From positions 1-8,512 of the forward strand of contig JAHELM010000075.1 of NCBI GenBank assembly GCA_024644185.1: DNA of 8,512 nt, in the 5' to 3' direction. The translations under genes and the position numbers were made by a program. Source of the DNA: Rhodospirillales bacterium. GTDB lineage: Bacteria; Pseudomonadota; Alphaproteobacteria; UBA8366; JADFVY01. Numbering within the stretch: position 1 is the first letter of the stretch; every line of letters begins with the position of its first letter. The notes below the pieces were generated by a model, which was not told the origin of the DNA, searched no databases, and was given only the letters and a program-made list of their open reading frames with translations. Positions 1-5,662 of the stretch are shown here, in pieces.

Positions 1-101
1 TAGCCCATGGCCTTGATGAAGGCCTTGCGCAGGAACAGCGAGAAACCCTCGTCGCCGTAACTGGTCAGCCCCTTGCGCATGCCGGTTTTCCCGCCGGCCA
101 T
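1..101 (-). CDS. IlvD/Edd-family dehydratase, N-terminal fragment (runs off the window)
   Basis: Only the first 33 codons are present, read from the ATG at 101 to the left edge. After a short lead, residues 8-33 contain MRKGLTSYGDEGFSLFLRK and then AFIKAMG. This is the characteristic opening of the non-canonical branch of the IlvD/Edd iron-sulfur dehydratases, which remove water from dihydroxy acids or aldonic acids to give 2-keto acids. Biosynthetic IlvD usually opens differently, so a catabolic sugar-acid or hydroxy-acid dehydratase is more likely; that is inference. The Cys ligands of the cluster lie outside the window. An alternative in-frame ATG is at 80, and the start at 101 is chosen because it follows the upstream stop by 17 bp with a G-rich stretch between. 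It is co-transcribed with the carboxymuconolactone-decarboxylase-like gene upstream. Confidence 0.75.
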   Translation of the reverse strand, partial: MAGGKTGMRKGLTSYGDEGFSLFLRKAFIKAMG

Positions 102-118
102 GGCCCGCCCCCGCCCCG

Positions 119-505
119 TCAGGATTTCTTGCCGTCGAGTTCGGCGAACACCTTGCGGGCGATGCGGAAACACTCCACGCCCACCGGCATGCCGGCATAG
201 ATGGTGATCTGCGTCAGGATCGCCTTCAACTCGTCGCGGGTGACGCCGTTGGTGATGGCGCCGCGGAAATGCAGTTCCCATTCATGCATGCGGTTCATCG
301 CCGCGATCATGCCCAGGTTCAGGATGCTGCGGGTCTTGCGGTCCAGCGTCTTGTCGCCCCAGGCGACGCCCCAGCAATATTCGGTCAGGACTTCCTGGAA
401 TTCGCGATTGAAGTCGTCGGCGCCCTGCAATGTCTTCTCGACATACTCCGCCCCCAGAACCGCCTTGCGCTCGGCCAGTCCCCGCTCGAACCGCTGCTTG
501 TCCAT
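119..505 (-). CDS. Carboxymuconolactone decarboxylase family protein (PcaC-like)
   Basis: This 128-residue protein has the length of 4-carboxymuconolactone decarboxylase (PcaC), which acts in the protocatechuate branch of the beta-ketoadipate pathway. The CMD domain covers roughly residues 35-120. It includes LDRKTRSILNLGMIAAMNR (55-72), the HFRGAITNGVTRDEL segment with H79, and ITIYAGMPVGVECF. There is no CxxC pair, so it is not an AhpD-type peroxidase; C44 and C112 are isolated. The start at 505 is set by an AGGGGGA ribosome-binding site (512-518) 6 nt upstream; the frame stays open to 589 but that extension is Arg/Cys-rich and unlike the family. It is followed after 17 bp by the IlvD/Edd gene. 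No other pca gene is visible, so the true substrate may be a different lactone or organic acid in the same catabolic operon. Confidence 0.88.
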   Translation of the reverse strand: MDKQRFERGLAERKAVLGAEYVEKTLQGADDFNREFQEVLTEYCWGVAWGDKTLDRKTRSILNLGMIAAMNRMHEWELHFRGAITNGVTRDELKAILTQITIYAGMPVGVECFRIARKVFAELDGKKS

Positions 506-638
506 GCGATGTCCCCCTGTTGCGTCGCTCGTTCCACATGCCCGGCGGCATGTGCGCGCCGGCCCTCCCAGCGGTGTGCCACGAAGCACGCCGGGCGGGC
601 AAGGGGTTGATGCGAATCGCGCACCGGCGCGGCGGCAA

Positions 639-666
639 AGGTCTTAAAGTTAAGACTATAAGACCT
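639..666. promoter_or_regulatory. Nested inverted repeat, likely operator of the CMD/IlvD operon
   Basis: Two perfect inverted repeats share sequence. The inner one is GTCTTAA-AG-TTAAGAC (641-656), 7-bp arms with a 2-bp centre. The outer one pairs AGGTCTTA (639-646) with TAAGACCT (659-666). The hexamer TAAGAC therefore occurs twice in direct orientation, 8 bp apart (651-656 and 659-664), facing one inverted copy. The element is a rare AT-rich island in GC-rich DNA. On the minus strand it contains TATAGT (660-655), a good -10 box for the operon starting at 505, with no convincing -35. A repressor binding here would block RNA polymerase. The regulator is not in the window, so its family is unknown. 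Confidence 0.6.
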
Positions 667-684
667 ATGTCGCCGAAACGGTGT

Positions 685-736
685 CTGTCCGGGCCTTCCG
701 GACAGGCCTGTCCGCCGCGCTGCCTCCCGACAGGCC
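685..736. repeat. Overlapping palindromes downstream of folB
   Basis: Just beyond the folB stop are three mutually exclusive pairings. CTGTCCGG (685-692) pairs with CCGGACAG (698-705) around a 5-nt loop. GGCCTGTC (705-712) pairs with GACAGGCC (729-736). The central CGGACAGGCCTGTCCG (699-714) is a perfect 16-bp palindrome. On the folB transcript this gives two back-to-back stem-loops with 8-bp stems. The position suits a transcription end or mRNA 3' stabiliser, but no U-tract follows, so a classical intrinsic terminator is not shown. Confidence 0.45.
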
Positions 737-749
737 GGATCGCGGGGCC

Positions 750-1166
750 TCAGCGGCTGCGTTCGATCTCGACGCCGACGGCGGCGGCGTCGGGCATGAC
801 GTCCAGCTTGTCGACCCGGACCCGTGCCCGCGTCACCCGGCAATCCGCCAGGCACAGCGCGGCGATCTCGCTGGCCAGGGTCTCCACCAGATTGATATGG
901 CCGCGGGCGATGATGGCGCGGATTCCGTTGGCGATATCCTCGTAGGACACCACATTGGCGATGTCGTCGCCCAGCGGGCCGCGATGTTCCGTCACCGCCA
1001 GTTCGACGTTGATCCGCACCCGCTGCGGCGCGAGGCGTTCGCGCTCGTACACGCCGATCCGCGCCGGCAGCACCAGATCGGCGATGCGGATGCGATAGGT
1101 TCCGGCCTGCTTGTCGGGCACTGCCGCCAGCGGCAGCGACGCCAGGGGGGCGCGGGTTACGGTCAT
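750..1166 (-). CDS. folB: Dihydroneopterin aldolase
   Basis: FolB cleaves 7,8-dihydroneopterin to 6-hydroxymethyl-7,8-dihydropterin and glycolaldehyde in cytoplasmic folate synthesis. The 138-residue protein shows the family pattern: LVLPARIGVYERE (31-43) with the catalytic-region Glu at 41/43, VVSYEDI with Y75, HINLVETLASEIA (90-102) with E95, and VRVDKLD with K120, matching the catalytic Lys. It ends with AAAVGVEIERSR, typical of the family. About 25 residues precede the core, somewhat longer than the E. coli enzyme. The start at 1166 has GAGGAT (1179-1174) 7 nt upstream. It appears to be a single-gene unit: no gene lies close upstream, and the next minus-strand gene begins 244 bp downstream behind its own promoter. 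Other folate genes are not in the window. Confidence 0.93.
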   Translation of the reverse strand: MTVTRAPLASLPLAAVPDKQAGTYRIRIADLVLPARIGVYERERLAPQRVRINVELAVTEHRGPLGDDIANVVSYEDIANGIRAIIARGHINLVETLASEIAALCLADCRVTRARVRVDKLDVMPDAAAVGVEIERSR

Positions 1167-1483
1167 CCGGGCGATCCTCGCTTTTCAGCTTGTGCAGCAA
1201 CGGCCGGATGGCGGCGCGCGCTTGCGTATTGGCAACACCTTCGCGGCGATTCGTCATTGGGCCGCTTGAAACGCTCGCCAGACTATGCCCCAACCGGGCA
1301 ATCCGGGCAACGGCCGCCCGTTGGCGCCTGTAAGCTGTCTAGCGGAATTCCGGCATGCGGTTTTGTCCGCGGGCGGCGCTTTTGGCATGTTGCGCGCCCT
1401 CGCCCGCCCCGGACTTTACGAATTCTTCATTGGGACTTGCCACGCTGGCCCTGATACCATGCAGCGAATACGATTCGCGGGAT
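1167..1483. other. Intergenic region between divergent folB and the CHAP lipoprotein
   Basis: These 317 bp carry no supported gene. The stretch must hold the promoters for folB (leftward) and the CHAP lipoprotein (rightward). Small palindromes are CGGAATTCCG (1343-1352) and GCGAAT-ACG-ATTCGC (1464-1478). No tRNA-like fold or strong terminator is evident. Frames that stay open through it are out of keeping with the adjoining proteins: they are Arg/Cys/Pro-rich and lack a signal-peptide logic. Confidence 0.5.
1430..1458 (+). promoter_or_regulatory. Weak sigma70-like promoter candidate for the CHAP lipoprotein
   Basis: TTGGGA (1430-1435) and GATACC (1453-1458) are separated by 17 bp. The -35 is fair and the -10 poor. 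Transcription would begin near 1465, right at the inverted repeat GCGAAT-ACG-ATTCGC (1464-1478), which could be an operator or a leader hairpin close to the start codon at 1484. Confidence 0.25.
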
Positions 1484-2116
1484 ATGGCTGGACGAATGCG
1501 AGTGACGCTTGGGATTCTTGGACTGGCCATGCTAGTCGCGGCCTGCGGTGGGGCCTCGCCGCCGATCCGCGATCCCGGTCTTTCGCCGTCCGGGCGCCCG
1601 TGGCCGTCGCCCTATGCCGGCACGACGCAGCCCGGGGCACCGCCCGCCTGGGGACCGGCCGTCAGCCCGGCCGCCGCCACCGGCGAACCGGCCGCCGCCA
1701 ATCCGCGCATCGTCAGCCAGTCAAAGCGGCTGCAATGCGTGCCCTATGCGCGCGAGCTTTCCGGCATCCAGATTCGCGGCGACGCCTGGACCTGGTGGAA
1801 CCAGGCCGCCGGCCGCTACGAACGTTCGCCGCGGCCCGCCGTCGGGGCGGTTGTCGTATTCAAGCAGACCAGCCGTAACCGGTATGGCCATCTGGCGGTC
1901 GTCACCCGCATCGTCAGCAACCGGGAAATCATCGTCACCCATGCCAACTGGCTGAACAAGGGCGAGATCCATATCGATACCCCGGTATTCGACGTGTCGG
2001 CCAAGAACGACTGGTCGGCGGTGCGGGTCTGGTACACGCCGAAGAATATTCTTGGACTCAATGTCTATCCGGTGAACGGGTTCATCCTGCCGTCGCGGCA
2101 ACAAGCCACGCGCTGA
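1484..2116 (+). CDS. CHAP-domain lipoprotein, putative peptidoglycan hydrolase
   Basis: The 210-residue product begins with a lipoprotein signal: a short basic start (MAGRMR), a hydrophobic core, and the lipobox LVAAC with the modified Cys at 21. A Pro/Ala/Gly-rich linker of about 50 residues (25-75) follows. The CHAP domain (about 82-205) contains QCVPYAR with the likely nucleophile C85, a GDAWTWW segment (99-105), YGHLAVV with the likely catalytic H136, and HANW (153-156), whose N155 could complete the active site. CHAP proteins are amidases or endopeptidases that cut peptidoglycan; a lipid anchor would place this one in the periplasm at the outer membrane. The start is uncertain between 1484 and 1496 because neither has a good Shine-Dalgarno; both keep the signal peptide. 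The frame is open back to 1355, but that extension would bury the signal and is rejected. Confidence 0.85.
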   Translation: MAGRMRVTLGILGLAMLVAACGGASPPIRDPGLSPSGRPWPSPYAGTTQPGAPPAWGPAVSPAAATGEPAAANPRIVSQSKRLQCVPYARELSGIQIRGDAWTWWNQAAGRYERSPRPAVGAVVVFKQTSRNRYGHLAVVTRIVSNREIIVTHANWLNKGEIHIDTPVFDVSAKNDWSAVRVWYTPKNILGLNVYPVNGFILPSRQQATR

Positions 2117-2346
2117 CGTCGCGACGCCCCCCCATCTCGCACGCCGCGCCCGATCGGGGATTGCATCGCCGCACCGTTTCACGGCAGACTACAACAAAAG
2201 AGATTTAATTTCGCGAAAGCGCGCTTCATCGTCGGCGGAAGCGTGCGGCCGGTCAGCATAAGACATGCCGACGGATCATAAACCGGGAAAAACCCGGCAG
2301 CAGGCGGGTTGCCCCGCCGCGGATCGATCCGAACGGGGGGACGTTC
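2117..2346 (+). promoter_or_regulatory. Upstream region and structured leader of the cyclopropane synthase gene
   Basis: This 230-bp gap holds the cyclopropane synthase control region. TTTAAT (2204-2209) matches the -10 consensus at five of six positions, but no well-spaced -35 is visible. A palindrome AAGCGCGCTT (2217-2226) overlaps a CGC-GAAA-GCG mini-hairpin (2212-2221). Closer to the gene are CCGGG-AAAAA-CCCGG (2283-2297), GGCGGG-TTGC-CCCGCC (2303-2318) and the palindrome GGATCGATCC (2321-2330). The run GGGGGGA (2335-2341) is a strong ribosome-binding site 5 nt before the ATG. The hairpins could tune mRNA stability or initiation; that is inference. Confidence 0.4.
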
Positions 2347-3588
2347 ATGTCGACGCAATTTTCGACGCCGGAAAATCGGGACAATCTTTCTGCTCTTGCC
2401 ACGGGCACCAGAAGTTTCCTTGCGGATCACTTCCTGGACTCCCTCGGCCGGATGCTCGCCGCGGGAACGCTGACGATCCGCTATCCGGACGGGCATGTTC
2501 GCGAATATCGCGGAAAACAGCCGGGTCCTTCGGCGCATCTGGATATCCACGATTCCGTGGTCGCCCGGCGGACCATGACCGGCGGCGCGCTGGGGTTCGC
2601 CGAATCCTACATGGCCGGCGACTGCGACTCTCCCGACCTTACCGCCGTCCTGGAACTGGGCGCGATCAACGAGGATGCCTTCGCCCGCCGGCTCGACGGC
2701 AAGTTGCTGATGCGAATCCTGCACCGGTTCGGCCATTTGCTGCGACCCAACACCAAACGCGGATCGCGCCGCAACATCAGCGCGCATTACGACCTCGGCA
2801 ACGAATTCTACGAGACCTGGCTGGACGACAGCATGACCTATTCCTCGGCCCTGTTCGGTGAAAACCCGGCAAGCCTGGCCGAGGCGCAACGGGCGAAATA
2901 TCGACGAATGGCGGAAATCGCCGGCCTGCGCCAGGGGCACAAGGTGCTGGAAATCGGTTGCGGCTGGGGCGGATTCGCCTGCTTCGCCGGGGCGGAAATC
3001 GGTTGCGACGTCACCGCCCTGACCATTTCCGACGCCCAGCACGATTTCGCCGCCGCCCGCGTCCAGCGCGAGGGGCTGGGTGACAGGGTGAAGATCGTCA
3101 AGCGCGACTACCGCGACCAGCAGGGCCGCTTCGACGGCATCGTGTCGATCGAGATGTTCGAGGCGGTCGGCGAGCGCTACTGGCCCGTGTTCTTCGACCG
3201 CGTTCGCGACAACCTGGCGAGCGGCGGTCGCGCGGCGCTGCAGATCATCACCATCGCCGACGACTTCTGGCCGGTCTATCGCCGGAGCGCGGATTTCATC
3301 CAGGCGCATATATTTCCGGGCGGGATGCTGCCCTGCCCTTCGGGACTTCTCGACCAGTTCGCGCGCGCCGGACTTTCCGTGATCGACGATGCCGGGTTCG
3401 GGCTGGACTATGCCCGCACTCTGGCGGTATGGCGCGAGCGCTTCAACGAGGCCTGGCCGCGCATCGCGCAAATGGGATTCGACGATCGGTTCCGGCGAAT
3501 GTGGAGTTATTATCTGGCCTATTGCGAGGCCGGCTTCAGGATCGCGCGGATCGACGTGCGGCAGATCGCACTGGGCCACGCACCCTGA
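2347..3588 (+). CDS. Cyclopropane-fatty-acyl-phospholipid synthase family methyltransferase
   Basis: The enzyme family transfers a methylene group from S-adenosylmethionine to the double bond of unsaturated acyl chains in membrane phospholipids, and acts on the inner face of the membrane. The 413-residue protein has a normal family length. An N-terminal domain (about 20-135) precedes NISAHYDLGNEFYETWLDD (143-161) and DSMTYSSALF. The SAM-binding motif is VLEIGCGWGG (200-209). SIEMFEAVG (267-275) carries the Glu that helps bind the bicarbonate ion in E. coli Cfa, and C393 in YYLAYCEAGFR matches the active-site Cys. E. coli His266 in the LHTI segment appears to be replaced here (QIITI, 299-303), as in many CFA-like relatives. 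Close relatives perform other modifications of unsaturated lipids, so the exact reaction is not fixed. The start is set by a GGGGGGA site 5 nt upstream. It appears monocistronic and converges on the binding-protein gene. Confidence 0.92.
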   Translation: MSTQFSTPENRDNLSALATGTRSFLADHFLDSLGRMLAAGTLTIRYPDGHVREYRGKQPGPSAHLDIHDSVVARRTMTGGALGFAESYMAGDCDSPDLTAVLELGAINEDAFARRLDGKLLMRILHRFGHLLRPNTKRGSRRNISAHYDLGNEFYETWLDDSMTYSSALFGENPASLAEAQRAKYRRMAEIAGLRQGHKVLEIGCGWGGFACFAGAEIGCDVTALTISDAQHDFAAARVQREGLGDRVKIVKRDYRDQQGRFDGIVSIEMFEAVGERYWPVFFDRVRDNLASGGRAALQIITIADDFWPVYRRSADFIQAHIFPGGMLPCPSGLLDQFARAGLSVIDDAGFGLDYARTLAVWRERFNEAWPRIAQMGFDDRFRRMWSYYLAYCEAGFRIARIDVRQIALGHAP

Positions 3589-3653
3589 GCGACGATCCGG
3601 TTCGGCAATCCCCGTGCCCGCTTTTCAGGCGATGCCCTGCATTGCCTGTCTAT

Positions 3654-3689
3654 TGACCGGCATTCTGCCCAAGTTGCCGCGGCCGGTCA
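3654..3689. terminator. Possible shared stem-loop between convergent genes
   Basis: TGACCGGC (3654-3661) is a perfect inverted repeat of GCCGGTCA (3682-3689), enclosing 20 nt. It overlaps the stop codon of the minus-strand binding-protein gene and lies about 65 bp after the cyclopropane synthase stop. The position between convergent genes suits transcription termination, but neither strand has a U-tract after the stem and the loop is long, so the call is weak. Confidence 0.25.
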
Positions 3690-5375
3690 GGCCAACCAGA
3701 CCTTGTTGAACTGGTGGTACAGGGTCGGGTGAGTCTTGTAGCCCTTCACATTGTCCTTCACGGCAGAGAACACGGCGCGGAAATACGGCTGCACCATGAT
3801 CGCGTCGTCCTGGAGGATCTTCTCGCACGTCTCCATGGCCTCGCGCCGTTCCTTCGGATCGAAGATCGATTCCGCGATATCGAGCGCCTTGTCGAACTCC
3901 GGATTGGAATAGCTCGACTCGTTCCATGGCACGCCGGACCGATACGCCAGGCTCAGTACCATGGTACCCAGCGGCCGGTGCGTCCAGGCGGTCAGGGAGA
4001 ACGGCGCCTTGTCCCAGACTTCCCAGTACTGGGCCGCCGGCATGACATCGATGTTCAGGGTGATTCCGGCCTCGGCCAGATTGTTCTTCAGCACGGAGAC
4101 CGAATCCTGCTCCTGCGTGCCCTGGGTATTGCCGACGGTGCAGGTAAGGGTCAGGCCGTTGGCGTAACCCGCCTCCTTGAGCAACTGTTTGGCCTTTGCC
4201 ACGTCGCGCTTCAACGGCGGCAGCTTGAAGTATTCCGGATGAATCGCCGCGACGTGGTGGTTCTCACCGACCGTACCCATGCCACGATGCGCCTTCCGGA
4301 AGTTTTCCTCGTTGTCGGAGCACAGCACGATGGCCTGCCGCACGCGGATGTCGTCGAACGGTTTTTCCGTCACCTTCATGCGGATCACGCCGGTCTGTGC
4401 GGTCTGCGCCTGCGACACCACCGCGCCCGGAATCCGCTTCACCGCATCCAGGGTGTTCAGGTCCAGCCGGAAAATACCGTCAAGTTGCCCGGATGCCAGC
4501 GCCGCCGCGGCTGCGGCTGAATCCTCGCCAACGTCGATGTAGTGGATCTCATCCAGATAAACCTCGCCGCCCCAATACGGCTCCTTGCGACGGCGCAGGA
4601 TGGCCGACTCGCCCACCTTGTGCTCGACCAATTCGAAGGCGCCGGTGCCGACCGGGTTCTTCGACAGGTTGCCGCCCTCGTCTTCAAAACGGCGATGCAC
4701 GATCGCGGTCGGATAATTGTACAGGTTCTCGGGGATCGACAGGACCGACGAATTCAGGTTCAGCCGGACCGTATAATCGTCGATCTTCTCGACCGCGCCC
4801 TCGGTCATCTTCTTCTTGCCATTGCCGGCATCGCTGGTCATGGCGCTGAACAACCCGATATTGGAGGATCCCGTCTTCGGTTCCAGCCAGCGCCTGAAGT
4901 TGTAGACCACGTCGTCGGCGTTGAATTCGTCGCCATTCGACCATCTGATGCCCTTGCGCAGTGTGAACGTCCAGGTTTTCAGATCCTCGGAGGGCTGCCA
5001 GCTCTCGGCCAGATAGGGCCGGGTGACGTTATCGGTATCGGTGATCGCCAGATATTCGACGATATGCCGGGAAATATCCGATTTCTCGACCCAGTCGAAG
5101 GTGGCGGGGTCGGACATTTCCTGCACCTGCAGCGACATCCGGAACGTGCCGCCCTTCTTCGGCGTTTCGGCCATGGCCGGGGCGACAAACGGCGTGCCGG
5201 TCATCTTGCCGGCCAGCGCATAGGCAGCCCCCGCCGACATGCCGAGCAGCGCCGCCGTGCGCACGAATTCACGCCGGTCGATCGTCTTGCGGCGCAGCAT
5301 TTCCGCCAATTCCGGAATCGCCGAATGGACCTCGCCGCCATTTTCGCGGGAAACAGGTCCCATTTTCCTTGTCAT
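3687..5375 (-). CDS. ABC transporter substrate-binding protein, family 5 (oligopeptide/dipeptide/nickel type), Tat-exported
   Basis: The 562-residue protein belongs to the SBP_bac_5 family (DppA/OppA/NikA-like), periplasmic receptors that hand peptides, opines or metal chelates to an ABC importer. It has a long N-region, then DRREFVRTAALLG (33-45), a twin-arginine motif at R34-R35. A hydrophobic stretch and a likely signal-peptidase site after APAMA (65-69) follow. The family signature AESWQPSEDLKTWTF, then GIRWSNGDEFNADDVVYNF, spans 123-160. Later segments such as NPVGTGAFELVEH and DDIRVRQAI are also typical. The ATG at 5375 has AGGGAG (5390-5385) 9 nt upstream. No permease or ATPase gene is adjacent, and the downstream neighbour is convergent, so it is expressed alone. 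Tat export suggests folding before export; the ligand cannot be read from the sequence. Confidence 0.93.
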   Translation of the reverse strand: MTRKMGPVSRENGGEVHSAIPELAEMLRRKTIDRREFVRTAALLGMSAGAAYALAGKMTGTPFVAPAMAETPKKGGTFRMSLQVQEMSDPATFDWVEKSDISRHIVEYLAITDTDNVTRPYLAESWQPSEDLKTWTFTLRKGIRWSNGDEFNADDVVYNFRRWLEPKTGSSNIGLFSAMTSDAGNGKKKMTEGAVEKIDDYTVRLNLNSSVLSIPENLYNYPTAIVHRRFEDEGGNLSKNPVGTGAFELVEHKVGESAILRRRKEPYWGGEVYLDEIHYIDVGEDSAAAAAALASGQLDGIFRLDLNTLDAVKRIPGAVVSQAQTAQTGVIRMKVTEKPFDDIRVRQAIVLCSDNEENFRKAHRGMGTVGENHHVAAIHPEYFKLPPLKRDVAKAKQLLKEAGYANGLTLTCTVGNTQGTQEQDSVSVLKNNLAEAGITLNIDVMPAAQYWEVWDKAPFSLTAWTHRPLGTMVLSLAYRSGVPWNESSYSNPEFDKALDIAESIFDPKERREAMETCEKILQDDAIMVQPYFRAVFSAVKDNVKGYKTHPTLYHQFNKVWLA

Positions 5376-5409
5376 GACGTCAGTCTCCCTGATTCAGGCA
5401 TTTCCGCAG

Positions 5410-5423
5410 TCTCTGGTCAGAGA
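5410..5423. promoter_or_regulatory. 14-bp inverted repeat just after the promoter
   Basis: TCTCTG-GT-CAGAGA has perfect 6-bp arms around a 2-bp centre. It falls a few bases downstream of the predicted transcription start of the binding-protein gene, where a repressor operator would sit. It could instead form a small leader hairpin. No regulator gene is in the window. Confidence 0.4.
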
Positions 5424-5433
5424 TGGAAAACTA

Positions 5434-5461
5434 CTAATATTCCAGCGTCATAACCGGACAA
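5434..5461 (-). promoter_or_regulatory. Sigma70-like promoter candidate for the family 5 binding protein
   Basis: Read on the minus strand, TTGTCC (5461-5456) and TATTAG (5439-5434) are separated by 16 bp, each matching the consensus at four of six positions. Transcription would start near 5427, giving a leader of about 50 nt that carries the palindrome at 5410-5423 and the AGGGAG ribosome-binding site. Confidence 0.4.
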
Positions 5462-5554
5462 TCGCCACTTGCCGCGGTCAAATGCATGCGGCCTTCCTGC
5501 TCGATTTATTTTCCGGGGCGATCATGTATCAATGCCTTCGCGGGTATTGAATAA

Positions 5555-5579
5555 TTGACGGGCATGGCCTGCCTGTCAA
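5555..5579 (-). terminator. Candidate terminator of the PhnD-like gene
   Basis: TTGACGGGCA (5555-5564) and TGCCTGTCAA (5570-5579) form a nearly perfect 10-bp stem around a 5-nt loop. On the minus strand the single imperfect position is an A-C mismatch, and the stem is followed by TTATT. It begins about 83 nt after the stop codon at 5663. A second, weaker stem, TCAATGCC/GGTATTGA (5529-5550), follows in tandem. Confidence 0.4.
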
Positions 5580-5662
5580 ACCCTAAGCGCCCACGCGATG
5601 CCGGCGCAGGAACGATAATATTCCGCGAACCGGCGAATGTTTTGCCGCAAGCGACGCCGCTG

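Noticed and set aside
385..1293. Open minus-strand frame across folB and the start of the CMD gene
   Set aside because: Different frame from both real genes, strongly Arg/Ala/Gly-rich, no family motif.
1355..1483. Upstream extension of the CHAP lipoprotein
   Set aside because: It would place 43 Cys/Pro-rich residues before a textbook lipoprotein signal peptide.
2149..2158. Palindrome CCCGATCGGG after the CHAP gene as a terminator
   Set aside because: No loop and no U-tract; short GC palindromes are expected by chance in this DNA.
2179..3579. Long open frame on the minus strand opposite the cyclopropane synthase gene (466 codons)
   Set aside because: It lies antisense to a clearly recognised enzyme, its translation has no recognisable motif and is rich in Ala/Arg/Gly/Asp, a common by-product of GC-rich coding DNA.
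4542..5453. Plus-strand open frame opposite the family 5 receptor
   Set aside because: Antisense shadow of a well-supported gene; no recognisable domain or convincing start.
5529..5550. Stem TCAATGCC/GGTATTGA as a separate terminator
   Set aside because: One position is imperfect and no U-tract follows on either strand; kept only as a tandem companion of the stem at 5555-5579.
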